From Bacteroides cutis (GTDB lineage Bacteria; Bacteroidota; Bacteroidia; Bacteroidales; Bacteroidaceae), in assembly GCF_900241005.1 (NCBI RefSeq), contig NZ_OEST01000008.1, forward strand, positions 89,019-153,018: a DNA stretch of 64,000 nucleotides, given 5' to 3'. The translations under genes were made by a program, and so were the position numbers. Shown piece by piece: positions 52,660-61,604 of the stretch (position 1 is its first letter; each line of letters starts with the position of its first letter). A model generated the notes under the pieces. It was not told the DNA's origin. It did no database searches and saw nothing but the letters and a program-made list of their open reading frames with translations.

Positions 52660-53628
52660 TTAATATATCAACTTTACATTATCAATCCAAAGAGAATTAC
52701 CCGGAGAACCGATATATGCTCCTCCATGGCTGGAAGTAAACTGCAACAATAAATGTGTAGGAACATCATCAGCTGTTCCCCATGCCACTTCTTTCACCGG
52801 CACACTTTCCCCTTTACTATTCACAGCATAACGTTCTTCCACCTGAAGACGCATCATGTGAGGCTTATATGCAGGATCTCCCGTAATATCACCATACATG
52901 ATAGAATAAGTAGCATTATTACGCCAATTATCCATAGTAGTATAATAGCGAACTACCATTGTCCCCACACGTTTCGCATAGATATTACCATCCTTATCTT
53001 CCCAACGCTGCTGTAAGAACAAATTTACTTCCGGGAAATCCTTACCTTCCACATCAGTTATTTTACTGAAACCGGTAGCACGAAGACGTTTTTCGCGATC
53101 GGACATTTTCACTTTATAATCAAATTGGATAGCAACAGGTTTCTTTGTGAAAGGAATGCCGGAATTCAACATCTTCTGCGGGTTTTTGGTACCTTTAATC
53201 GGTTCGTGTACCTCACCCAAAAACATAGAACCGGCAGCCAATACTGTAATATCAACCAATCCAAACACCTTAACACTCTCCATGCGAGTATCCATACGTG
53301 CGCAAAAACCATCTCCACGCTTTTCCGGGAATACGGACGTATTAGTTTTGGTAATACCTGCCACACGTGCCATAACATTGGAAGTTGCCCACGGAGAACC
53401 ACCCATATTTTTATATACCTTATTCTCAGTGATAGTGGCAGTAGGTCCGATAGCATAAACATTCTTAGTAGCGCCACCAATTATTCCGGATTCTTTAATC
53501 TGACGATCCACCCACTGATCCATGTTTCCAAAAGGAATCATTTCTACTTTCTGCTGTGCCAATACTGCCCCACCACAAAATATAACGGACAACAAAGCCA
53601 ACGTACGAAGTTTCTTACAAATCATCAT
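52660..53628 (-). CDS. Secreted PCMD-like protein in the sulfonation cluster
   Basis: 322 residues with a signal peptide (about 1-24, ending VLAQ). The C-terminal half resembles the PCMD (putative carbohydrate metabolism) beta-sandwich, ending in the typical GNSLWIDNVKLIY; FDYKVKMSDREKRL and TSSHGGAYIGSPG are also of that type. Function is unknown. It lies 21 bp behind the sulfotransferase and 8-20 bp before ruvX, so it is in the same transcript. It might bind or present a sulfonated product at the envelope (inference only). Confidence 0.75.
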   Translation of the reverse strand: MMICKKLRTLALLSVIFCGGAVLAQQKVEMIPFGNMDQWVDRQIKESGIIGGATKNVYAIGPTATITENKVYKNMGGSPWATSNVMARVAGITKTNTSVFPEKRGDGFCARMDTRMESVKVFGLVDITVLAAGSMFLGEVHEPIKGTKNPQKMLNSGIPFTKKPVAIQFDYKVKMSDREKRLRATGFSKITDVEGKDFPEVNLFLQQRWEDKDGNIYAKRVGTMVVRYYTTMDNWRNNATYSIMYGDITGDPAYKPHMMRLQVEERYAVNSKGESVPVKEVAWGTADDVPTHLLLQFTSSHGGAYIGSPGNSLWIDNVKLIY

Positions 53629-53649
53629 ATACTCTCCTCAATCTATCAA

Positions 53650-54756
53650 TTAAAGTTCATATTTCCATTGATCCAATGCAAAGTTCCAATTATCCTGAAC
53701 AAGTTGCACCGTACGATCATCGTACTTATATTTATTCTTTTTATAACCTTTTTTGCCTCCTACATACTTCTCTATATCTGCACAAGCCTCCGTAAATCCC
53801 GGTATAGAAAGCGTTTCATAAATATGTTCGGTCATTCCCATTGCATCAGCTTCAAAATCTTCGAACTTCACTTCTATCAGATTACCTTTTGGAATACTTA
53901 CTTTATCGGCTTCATACTTATGATAAAGCTTGGCGTAAATAGACAAAATATTTTTTTCCAACTCCTCAGAACTGATATTCTGAAGCTTCAACGGCTGAAT
54001 GGTATTCGTAAAAAAGCTGCGAGTACTTTCAAACACCGTATAAGGATTACGCATCAGATAAATGAATTTGGCATTGGGAAACATTTTTACCAATTCTTTC
54101 ACCCGCCCCGTATGAGGAGGGTTTTTACTCAAGAACTGAGTTCCATGCGTATTCCACAAAGAAATTTTGATCAGTTTGACAAAAGTTTCCTCAAAAACCT
54201 TCAACTCATCTTCTGTTATATCATCAAACAGCAAATATTTGTCCGCATACTCTTGTTGGTATTTGGGCAAAAACCAGAAGTTATAATAAGTATAAGGCAT
54301 CATATTAGCCAAGGCAAACTCTTCTTCTTGAGGAAGGTCTACGGCAAGCTCCATATTATCCGTAGGGCGTTTGTCCGGCATTAACCAACTCATATTCTTC
54401 TTGAAAAAAGGTTGTCCCCACATCATTAAATGAGGGAACACTGTCTGATATGTTGTATTGTAACCGAAATGCTTATCGCAAGAAAACACATTATGAACAA
54501 AAGTCGTTCCGCTACGCCAATGTCCAAGTATAAAAACAGGATCATATTCCAGCGGTTTATCTGCTAACAGTTTTTCATAGCGTTTGTTCTGTAAAGGAGC
54601 CAACGTAGAAAGTAAACGGCATACAACTTTTGTCAAACGATACTTACCTTTATAAGCAGCCTCTATCTCACGCCCCTTCGTAATAGCATTGAATGTTTTC
54701 CAGTCAGCACCGACCAGCGTGTTTATCGGAAGCTTGTTAAATTCGAGTAACCCCAT
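53650..54756 (-). CDS. PAPS-dependent sulfotransferase (probable sterol/lipid type)
   Basis: 368 residues. The 5'-phosphosulfate loop is FILGHWRSGTTFVHNVF (76-91) and the 3'-phosphate-binding motif is FIYLMRNPYTVFEST (231-245, with R236 and S244). It transfers sulfonate from PAPS to an acceptor hydroxyl. It has no signal peptide. Directly behind it on the operon are cysN, cysD and cysC, which make PAPS. In B. thetaiotaomicron a sulfotransferase in such a cluster (BT0416) sulfonates cholesterol and other steroids; this gene is probably its orthologue, but sequence identity was not measured. Confidence 0.88.
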   Translation of the reverse strand: MGLLEFNKLPINTLVGADWKTFNAITKGREIEAAYKGKYRLTKVVCRLLSTLAPLQNKRYEKLLADKPLEYDPVFILGHWRSGTTFVHNVFSCDKHFGYNTTYQTVFPHLMMWGQPFFKKNMSWLMPDKRPTDNMELAVDLPQEEEFALANMMPYTYYNFWFLPKYQQEYADKYLLFDDITEDELKVFEETFVKLIKISLWNTHGTQFLSKNPPHTGRVKELVKMFPNAKFIYLMRNPYTVFESTRSFFTNTIQPLKLQNISSEELEKNILSIYAKLYHKYEADKVSIPKGNLIEVKFEDFEADAMGMTEHIYETLSIPGFTEACADIEKYVGGKKGYKKNKYKYDDRTVQLVQDNWNFALDQWKYEL

Positions 54757-54765
54757 TTCTAATCT

Positions 54766-56223
54766 TTAGTTTTTAATTATCACTTTGATGCCTTGATGTT
54801 CCAGTTCCTTCACAGCTTTTTCAATTGCCTCATAATGTTCAGGTTCAATACCCAGTTTAGGCAAGTCCAGCACAGGCAAATCTTCAGCCAAGTGCATATC
54901 CTTGTCCTCCACCTTATCGATTATCATACCCACCGCACTGGTATTATTGGTAATCGGATCAATCAGGATAAACGAGCCACATGCCTTATTTTTCTGATAC
55001 GGATCAAAAAACAATTCTTTGGCAGTAGTAAGAACTACACGGGCAATTTGATTCAATTGCATAGGAAGAGTATCCTTTGTCAATTTACCGTTTTCAATGG
55101 AAAGATGCTCCATTGTGTTGACATCCACTTTATATTTAATATTGTCAATGCGCGTACGGCTTACATTCGTTGTCTGTTTAATAAAGAACGATTTATTAAT
55201 ATCCATCGGTTCCTCATCCATCCACACCACCATTGCTTCAAAGTTACGGTCCATCAAAGGCAGGTTGCCCGGATGTACCAACATTTCCCCACGCGACACA
55301 TCTATCTCATCTTCCAAAGTCAACGTAACAGACTGCGGAGGAAAAGCATAATCCAACTCACCATCGTATGTTACAATACTCTTCACACGCGATTTCTTAC
55401 CCGAAGGCAAAGCCATAACCTCATCTCCCTTACGGACAACCCCCGAAGCAACCTTACCACAGAAACCACGGAAATCAAGGTTAGGACGTAAAACATATTG
55501 CACCGGAAAACGGAAATCCGCCAGATTATGATCATTATCGATATGTACGGTTTCCAAGAAATCCAACAAAGAAGTGCCTTTATACCAAGGAGTGCGGTCA
55601 GACTTCTCTACTACGTTATCTCCATCAAGTGCGGAAAGAGGAATACAAGTCACTTCCGGAATACCCAACGGAGCAATAAACTGTTTGTACTCTCCTACAA
55701 TTTCATTAAAACGCTCTTCCGAAAAATCCACCAGATCCATCTTATTGACAGCAAGTACCACATGTTTAATTCCCAGCAGAGATACGAGAAATGTATGGCG
55801 GCGTGTCTGCGTAATAACCCCCGTACGGGCATCTACCAAAATGATTGCCAGATTAGCAGTAGAACCACCTGTAATCATGTTACGGGTATATTGTTCATGC
55901 CCCGGAGTATCAGCTATAATGAACTTGCGATTATTCGTTGAGAAATAACGGTATGCCACGTCAATCGTGATACCCTGCTCACGTTCAGCTTTCAAGCCAT
56001 CCAGTAGCAAGGCATAGTCAATATGGTCTCCGGCATTTCCAACACGCTTACTGTCACGCTCCAAGGCATCCAATTGGTCTTCATATAATTTTTTACTATC
56101 GAACAACAATCGCCCGATAAGAGTGGACTTTCCATCGTCTACCGAACCTGCCGTGAGAAATCTTAACAAGTCCTTCTGTTCGTCCTTATCAAGAAAAGCC
56201 TTTATATCTAATTTATTATCCAT
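54766..56223 (-). CDS. cysN: Sulfate adenylyltransferase, GTPase subunit CysN
   Basis: 485-residue GTPase partner of CysD. It has the EF-Tu-like GTP-binding motifs GSVDDGKSTLIGRLL, DTPGHEQY and NKMDL, followed by beta-barrel domains II and III. GTP hydrolysis drives formation of APS from sulfate and ATP. There is no fused CysC kinase, which is encoded separately here. It is 9 bp from the sulfotransferase. Confidence 0.96.
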   Translation of the reverse strand: MDNKLDIKAFLDKDEQKDLLRFLTAGSVDDGKSTLIGRLLFDSKKLYEDQLDALERDSKRVGNAGDHIDYALLLDGLKAEREQGITIDVAYRYFSTNNRKFIIADTPGHEQYTRNMITGGSTANLAIILVDARTGVITQTRRHTFLVSLLGIKHVVLAVNKMDLVDFSEERFNEIVGEYKQFIAPLGIPEVTCIPLSALDGDNVVEKSDRTPWYKGTSLLDFLETVHIDNDHNLADFRFPVQYVLRPNLDFRGFCGKVASGVVRKGDEVMALPSGKKSRVKSIVTYDGELDYAFPPQSVTLTLEDEIDVSRGEMLVHPGNLPLMDRNFEAMVVWMDEEPMDINKSFFIKQTTNVSRTRIDNIKYKVDVNTMEHLSIENGKLTKDTLPMQLNQIARVVLTTAKELFFDPYQKNKACGSFILIDPITNNTSAVGMIIDKVEDKDMHLAEDLPVLDLPKLGIEPEHYEAIEKAVKELEHQGIKVIIKN

Positions 56224-56254
56224 TTTCTTAATTACAAATTACTAATTACAGATT

Positions 56255-57166
56255 TTAGAAATAGCCTTCGCGTTTCTTTTGCTCCATGCTAGCCTCCTGG
56301 TCAAAGTCAATCACACGGGTAGTACGCTCACTTTTGGTGGTAGTCATCATTTCCTCCACAATCTTCTCGATAGTATCCGCCTCACTCTCCACGGCACCGG
56401 TCAGCGGCCAGCATCCCAAAGTACGGAAACGAACCATACGCATTTCTATTTTATCCCGATATTGTTCCGGTAAACGCTCATCATCCGCCATAATCAGGTT
56501 TCCGTCTATCTCCACACATGGACGCTCCTTGGCAAAATACAATGGCACAATAGGAATATTCTCCAAACGAATATATTGCCATATATCCAGTTCAGTCCAG
56601 TTGCTCAGCGGAAATACACGGATACTCTCTCCTTTGTGTACACGCGCATTATATATATCCCACAATTCCGGCCGTTGGTTTTTCGGATCCCATTGATGGA
56701 ATTTATCCCTGAAAGAAAAAATACGTTCCTTGGCACGCGATTTCTCCTCATCACGACGTGCACCGCCAAAAGCCGCATCAAATTTATATTTATCAAGAGA
56801 ATGAAGCAAAGCTTGCGTTTTCATCAAGTCGGTATGTACCTTGCTACCATGAGTAAAAGGACCTACACCGGCATGAAAAGCTTCCATATTACTTTCCACA
56901 ATCAAATTCCAGCCATATTTCTTGGCATACTCATCGCGGAACTGGATCATTTCCTTGAATTTCCATTTAGAATCGATATGCATCAACGGAAAAGGTACTT
57001 TGCCCGGAGCAAACGCCTTTTCAGCCAAACGTACCATAACCGAAGAATCCTTACCGATACTGTATAGCATCACCGGATTCTCAAATTCCGCAGCCACCTC
57101 ACGGATAATATGTATGGACTCTGCTTCGAGTTCCTGCAAGTGGCTAAGTTTATACTCTTCTTTCAT
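56255..57166 (-). CDS. cysD: Sulfate adenylyltransferase, catalytic subunit CysD
   Basis: 303-residue PP-loop ATP pyrophosphatase that makes APS. The loop is MLYSIGKDSSVMVRL; other CysD blocks are GGARRDEEKSRAKER and RTLGCWPLTGAVES. It overlaps cysC by one base (stop/start overlap). Confidence 0.97.
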   Translation of the reverse strand: MKEEYKLSHLQELEAESIHIIREVAAEFENPVMLYSIGKDSSVMVRLAEKAFAPGKVPFPLMHIDSKWKFKEMIQFRDEYAKKYGWNLIVESNMEAFHAGVGPFTHGSKVHTDLMKTQALLHSLDKYKFDAAFGGARRDEEKSRAKERIFSFRDKFHQWDPKNQRPELWDIYNARVHKGESIRVFPLSNWTELDIWQYIRLENIPIVPLYFAKERPCVEIDGNLIMADDERLPEQYRDKIEMRMVRFRTLGCWPLTGAVESEADTIEKIVEEMMTTTKSERTTRVIDFDQEASMEQKKREGYF

Positions 57167-57777
57167 TATATATTATTCTTCTGAATTTTCGGTAAAATAA
57201 GTTCCAACAGTTTATTGACAGATTCTTCCAAACTGAGCACAGACGTATCCAGCATCAAAGCCGGATGCGCAGGAGCCTCAAACGGCGCGGAAATACCCGT
57301 AAAGTTTTTAATCTCCCCCTTACGGGCTTTAGCATAAAGTCCTTTCACATCACGACGTTCACACTCTTCGATGGGCGTACTGACGTAAATCTCCAGAAAA
57401 TCATCTTGTCCTATAATATTTGCCGCCATTTCACGTATATCACTATTAGGGCTGATAAATGCAGCAATAGTAATGACACCGGTATCTATGAATAGTTTGG
57501 AAACCTCAGCGATACGACGGATATTTTCCACACGGTCAGCTTCTGTAAATCCCAGGTTATTATTAATTCCACTACGAATATTATCTCCGTCAAGGATACG
57601 GCACAACAATCCACGTTTATGTAATTCCCGTTCTAAGGCAATAGCTATCGTACTTTTACCGGAACCACTCAAACCTGTAAACCATATCATCACACTGCGC
57701 TGTTTCAGTAATGTCTCTTTATCCTCCCGTGTCAGCATCCGATCGAAAATCGGATATATATTATTGTTGTCTGTCAT
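57166..57777 (-). CDS. cysC: Adenylylsulfate kinase
   Basis: 203-residue kinase phosphorylating APS to PAPS. Walker A GLSGSGKSTIA, the substrate segment LDGDNIRSGINNNLGFTEADR, and the lid ENIRRIAEVSKL are all present. Its product feeds the sulfotransferase encoded two genes further on. Confidence 0.97.
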   Translation of the reverse strand: MTDNNNIYPIFDRMLTREDKETLLKQRSVMIWFTGLSGSGKSTIAIALERELHKRGLLCRILDGDNIRSGINNNLGFTEADRVENIRRIAEVSKLFIDTGVITIAAFISPNSDIREMAANIIGQDDFLEIYVSTPIEECERRDVKGLYAKARKGEIKNFTGISAPFEAPAHPALMLDTSVLSLEESVNKLLELILPKIQKNNI

Positions 57778-57793
57778 ATATTCTATAACTTAA

Positions 57794-59347
57794 TTAAAAA
57801 GGCCATATTAATGGAATGAGAAAAATAGAAATCAAGAATGTTATTATATTCAACGGTAAACCGATACGTACAAAATCTGTAAACTTATAATTACCGATAC
57901 CTTGTACAATCAAATTCGTCTGATAACCGATAGGTGTGGAGAAACTAGCTGAAGCCGCCATACAAATTACCACAAAGAACGGCATCGGGCTCACTCCCAA
58001 CTGTGCCGAAATAGAAAGCGCCAGAGGAAAAGCAAGTGCCGCCGCAGCATTATTCGTTATCAGCTCGGTAAACAGATTAGTTATAATAAATACCGCTGCC
58101 AACAACACCTGAGGACCGTAATGTTCTGTCAAGCCAATAATATAACTCGCAACTATATCTGCCACTCCCGAATTCACCATTGCTTTACTGATGGCAAAAG
58201 CACAAGCAATTGTAATCAAAATATCCCAAGAAATATATTTCGTATATTTACGGGCAGGGAAGATCTTTGTCCATGCCATAATAATAGTCGTAACAGACAC
58301 AAAGAAAAACATATCCAATTTCATATCCGGAAATGCTTCTTTCACAACAGGCAACTCACCCACAGTAGCTCCCGTAATCATCAAGATCAATAAAATCAAT
58401 GCAAACCACCGTTTTCCCTTACTTGCTACCGGTTCCGTATCTTTTCCATTAGCAATCATTACAAAGATAGAAGATTCCCCCCATGTCTGTATAAACGAGT
58501 CATCAGCCATCACTACCAACGTATCACCATCACGAAAATATTCATTTTCAAGATTTTGAGTATAAGTCTGACCATTACGTTTTATCTCCTTCACTTCAGC
58601 TCCATAATGGCGTTTAAAATTAAACGCCCCGATTTTCTTATTGATACCCGGGAAACGAGGTCCAAGTACGGCCTCCACACGATGCAAGTCACCTTGTTCC
58701 TCCGGCTCATCATCCGGCTTCACCGCGTCCTTACGCACATCCGGCAGTAATTTGGAAGAGAACAAAAATATATAAACGATACCTGCTATTGCAATGAATA
58801 TTCCAACCTTTCCCAACTCAAACATCGTAAATCCTTCATATCCCGCTTCCATAATCATACCATGTACCACCAGATTGGTAGAAGTACCGATCAGAGTACA
58901 GATACCTCCCAAAATCGTAACGTATGAAAGAGGAATCAAGAATTTAGTAGCAGGCAACTTTACCGATTCTGCCCACCGTTTGATAATAGGAGCAAAAATT
59001 ACGACAACCGGAGTATTGTTCAAAAAAGCGGAAATAAAAGAAATCACGGGTAACATTCTGAGCTGCGCTTTAAACACTGTAGTTTTACCTTGTGGAAGTA
59101 ATTTCTTGATAACTTGCCCCAATGCCCCGGATTGCCGGATACCTTCACTGACAAGAAACAGCATAGCCACAGTTATCATTCCTTTATTACTAAATCCTTC
59201 CAGCATCTCCTTCGGTGTCAAAATCCCTGCACACAAGAACACTACTACTACCGAAAAAAGTACCATACCCGGACGCATCTTGTCCAGAACCAAGGCTACC
59301 ACCATGCCCAACAGGGCTAAAAGCACAAATGTAATCTCAAACGTCAT
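57794..59347 (-). CDS. SLC13-family permease, probable sulfate importer
   Basis: 517 residues with about 11-12 transmembrane segments in two halves, interrupted by a cytoplasmic region (about 205-305) that contains a TrkA-C/RCK_C-like domain. Each half has the SLC13/DASS hairpin sequences (SFISAFLNNTPVVVIFAP; NLFTELITNNAAAALAFP). Position between cysC and cysQ makes sulfate the likely substrate. It overlaps cysQ by 4 bp. Confidence 0.9.
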   Translation of the reverse strand: MTFEITFVLLALLGMVVALVLDKMRPGMVLFSVVVVFLCAGILTPKEMLEGFSNKGMITVAMLFLVSEGIRQSGALGQVIKKLLPQGKTTVFKAQLRMLPVISFISAFLNNTPVVVIFAPIIKRWAESVKLPATKFLIPLSYVTILGGICTLIGTSTNLVVHGMIMEAGYEGFTMFELGKVGIFIAIAGIVYIFLFSSKLLPDVRKDAVKPDDEPEEQGDLHRVEAVLGPRFPGINKKIGAFNFKRHYGAEVKEIKRNGQTYTQNLENEYFRDGDTLVVMADDSFIQTWGESSIFVMIANGKDTEPVASKGKRWFALILLILMITGATVGELPVVKEAFPDMKLDMFFFVSVTTIIMAWTKIFPARKYTKYISWDILITIACAFAISKAMVNSGVADIVASYIIGLTEHYGPQVLLAAVFIITNLFTELITNNAAAALAFPLALSISAQLGVSPMPFFVVICMAASASFSTPIGYQTNLIVQGIGNYKFTDFVRIGLPLNIITFLISIFLIPLIWPF

Positions 59348-60180
59348 ACGGATCGTTTTTTAGTTTTCACACGTCTGGGCTCCACTACAAACCAAGGATT
59401 CAGCAAATCTTCCTTATTATATTGTAAAGGCTCTTCCTTCCCCACCTGATAAATTTCCATACCGGCAGCCCGCGCTATAGCATGCCCTGCAGCCGTATCC
59501 CACTCCATTGTAGGAGCAAAACGCGGATACACATCTGCTTTTCCTTCTGCCACCAGACAAATTTTTATAGAACTTCCACTGGAAATTAATTCTACATCCG
59601 GATGATGACGCTTCATCTCCTCTATGTAAACTTCCGTTTCCGGTGAAAGATGCGAACGGGAAGCAACAATCACAAACTTGTCGTGTTCATCCTTATCCGG
59701 CAAACGGACAGCCGATGCCATCAACTCATCCAACGTAGTCTCTGCACGCATCGTAATGCCGGATAATTTATAAGCTCCAATTTCTTCATCTGCAAAATAA
59801 AGTTCTTTTTTCACCGGAAGATAAATTACTCCCATCACAGGTACCGAGTCATGTACCAAAGCGATATTAACTGTAAACTCCCCGTTTCTTTTGATAAACT
59901 CCTTTGTTCCGTCCAGAGGATCTACAATCCACAAAGTTTCCCATTCATGACGTTCCACAAATGGTAAATGTTTACCTTCCTCGCTTAATACAGGGTAAGG
60001 GGTATGCTGCAAAATCTTTGTTATCGCCTCATGTGCTTTTTTATCGGCAATAGTCAAAGGGGAATTATCCGCCTTTTTTTCTATCTTAAAATCAGATGCC
60101 GGATCGTCGTAAATGGAAATAATGTCTTTTCCGGCGCACAAAGCCGCATCAATTGCATCGAGTATATATTGTCGTCCCAT
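59344..60180 (-). CDS. cysQ: 3'(2'),5'-bisphosphate nucleotidase CysQ
   Basis: About 278 residues in the inositol monophosphatase fold. Metal-binding motifs: SEEGKHLP and WIVDPLDGTKEFI, with PTMEWDTAAGHAIA at the C terminus. It removes PAP, the inhibitory by-product of sulfotransferases, which fits its place at the head of this operon. The start at 60180 (MGRQYIL) is chosen because an upstream ATG at 60204 would lie within the promoter. Confidence 0.94.
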   Translation of the reverse strand: MGRQYILDAIDAALCAGKDIISIYDDPASDFKIEKKADNSPLTIADKKAHEAITKILQHTPYPVLSEEGKHLPFVERHEWETLWIVDPLDGTKEFIKRNGEFTVNIALVHDSVPVMGVIYLPVKKELYFADEEIGAYKLSGITMRAETTLDELMASAVRLPDKDEHDKFVIVASRSHLSPETEVYIEEMKRHHPDVELISSGSSIKICLVAEGKADVYPRFAPTMEWDTAAGHAIARAAGMEIYQVGKEEPLQYNKEDLLNPWFVVEPRRVKTKKRSV

Positions 60181-60188
60181 ACTATATC

Positions 60189-60209
60189 CAAATATAAAAT
60201 GCAAAATTA
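60189..60209 (-). promoter_or_regulatory. Promoter of the PAPS/sulfotransferase operon
   Basis: Two overlapping-range -7 matches on the minus strand: TATATTTG (60196-60189) and TAATTTTG (60209-60202). The second would give a ~15-base leader to the ATG at 60180. Confidence 0.45.
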
Positions 60210-60344
60210 AAAACTTTTTTATCGCAAAAAGTTTCCACTTCCGGTTTTATAACTTCTTTTAAACGAAAAAGATAAATTTTATAAGTACTTTTCACAATCG
60301 CTGAAATACATGTTCCATAAACATTTCCAGCAAGTTAAGAGAAA

Positions 60345-60368
60345 GGCAGTAACTTCCCAGTTACTGCC
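60345..60368 (-). terminator. Terminator after the SPOR lipoprotein gene
   Basis: GGCAGTAACT (60345-60354) and AGTTACTGCC (60359-60368) form a perfect 10-bp stem with a 4-base loop, followed on the minus strand by T-rich sequence. Confidence 0.7.
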
Positions 60369-60423
60369 CTATCCTGAAAGGAGGAAAATACCCCTTTCTT
60401 ATGAATTACCAAAAAGAATTCAA

Positions 60424-60939
60424 TTAATTAATGCGGTACAGCAACCAAGCCCCTTGGAAATCCTGACGATTAGGATACTTTGCCTTAAAAGCATCGCGGG
60501 CACTTGCAGCAGAAGCTCTGTCTGCATATGTACTTACGATAACCCGGTACATGGCAGCATCCGCATTGAATGCGATGACAGCATTATAACCTTCTTTATC
60601 CAAGAAGTTTTTCAGGTTTTCAGCATTAGCTTTCACACCAAAGCTACCACACACCACACTGTAGTCTTTCAGACCATCAGCACCGGATACCACTGTAACT
60701 TTCTCCTGTCGTACCACGCCTACCGGAGCACTTTCCACTACCTTGGCCTCTACCGGGGCAGTCACTACAGGAGCCACCTCCTCTACCGGAGCAGTAGTCT
60801 GAGGTTCTGCCAACTCTTGTTGTTTTGCCTTTTCGTATGCCTTCTTGTATGCGCTTTCACTCGATTTACAAGAAGAGAATGCCAGTACGATACATACTCC
60901 CATTCCCAATACTGCTAATTTTTTCATTTTTTCTATCAT
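60424..60939 (-). CDS. SPOR-domain lipoprotein
   Basis: 171 residues. The signal peptide ends in a lipobox-like FSSC (about Cys24). A Glu/Val/Ala/Pro-rich linker (about 45-85) follows, then a SPOR domain (about 92-171: YSVVCGSFGVKANAENLKNFL). SPOR domains bind denuded glycan at the division site. The product is probably an outer membrane lipoprotein linked to cell division or the wall. Confidence 0.9.
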   Translation of the reverse strand: MIEKMKKLAVLGMGVCIVLAFSSCKSSESAYKKAYEKAKQQELAEPQTTAPVEEVAPVVTAPVEAKVVESAPVGVVRQEKVTVVSGADGLKDYSVVCGSFGVKANAENLKNFLDKEGYNAVIAFNADAAMYRVIVSTYADRASAASARDAFKAKYPNRQDFQGAWLLYRIN

Positions 60940-60975
60940 TTTTTGTTAGTAAAATCTATGTCTATTCTAAATCCA

Positions 60976-61428
60976 TCAATATTTACGGAAAACATATTTA
61001 ACGCCCTGGTAGTTCAACCGCATCTTCTTGTTGGTCAATTCCTCCACCTTGAATGTCCGTTCCCCCTCTTCTCCCCAATTAAAGAATTTCTTATAACCTG
61101 CGGAGTTTATCAGATTACTGTGAGCCTCTTCATTTCCGGCACTGTTATCCGGCCACAATATAATGGATATCTCATCCTCTTTCAATTTATAATATCCATA
61201 ATAAGCTTCATAATTACCATATTCATTCATACAATATGCCAGAAAACTCCCCTTCTGAAATCCATAGAATATGCTGTCCACTCTCTGCACTGTTCCATCG
61301 GGATATTGACATTCACGCAATTGCCATTTACCTACCCAATCCGAACCGCCATCATTCATACAAGAAACACATCCCAGCAGCACACACACCAAAATCAGAA
61401 GTATTTTCCCGCCCAACAATTTCTTCAT
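60976..61428 (-). CDS. Small lipocalin-like lipoprotein
   Basis: 150 residues with a signal peptide and lipobox-like CVSC (about Cys23). The rest is beta-rich (WVGKWQLRECQYPDGT, SFLAYCMNEYGNYEAYYGYYKLKEDEIS, RLNYQGVKYVFRKY) and resembles the lipocalin-like domain of many Bacteroides lipoproteins. Function is unknown. It is 36 bp upstream of the SPOR gene and probably co-transcribed. Confidence 0.75.
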   Translation of the reverse strand: MKKLLGGKILLILVCVLLGCVSCMNDGGSDWVGKWQLRECQYPDGTVQRVDSIFYGFQKGSFLAYCMNEYGNYEAYYGYYKLKEDEISIILWPDNSAGNEEAHSNLINSAGYKKFFNWGEEGERTFKVEELTNKKMRLNYQGVKYVFRKY

Positions 61429-61451
61429 AGTCCACTTTTTTAATTAAAAGA

Positions 61452-61459
61452 CAAAAGTA
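61452..61459 (-). promoter_or_regulatory. -7 element of the small lipoprotein/SPOR unit
   Basis: It reads TACTTTTG on the minus strand, 24 bp before the start codon at 61428. Confidence 0.5.
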
Positions 61460-61555
61460 CGCCTAAGCTCTTATCTAATCCCTCCAAATGCTGTTAAATA
61501 TAATTAAAAGGAACGAATAATAAAGACAAAAAGAGATTTAGCCAGAAGGCTTTCG

Positions 61556-61563
61556 TACCTTTG
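61556..61563 (+). promoter_or_regulatory. -7 element of the RhlE gene
   Basis: TACCTTTG is an exact TAnnTTTG, 41 bp before the ATG at 61605. Confidence 0.55.
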
Positions 61564-61604
61564 TCAAATATAAAACAGGGCGTGAGGCCCATTTAATTAA
61601 TTAC

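Noticed and set aside
53125..54384. A 419-codon open frame on the plus strand opposite the sulfotransferase and PCMD-like genes
   Set aside because: It is antisense to two well-supported genes and its product is low-complexity, His/Ile/Phe-rich with no recognisable domain. The opposite strand explains the open frame.
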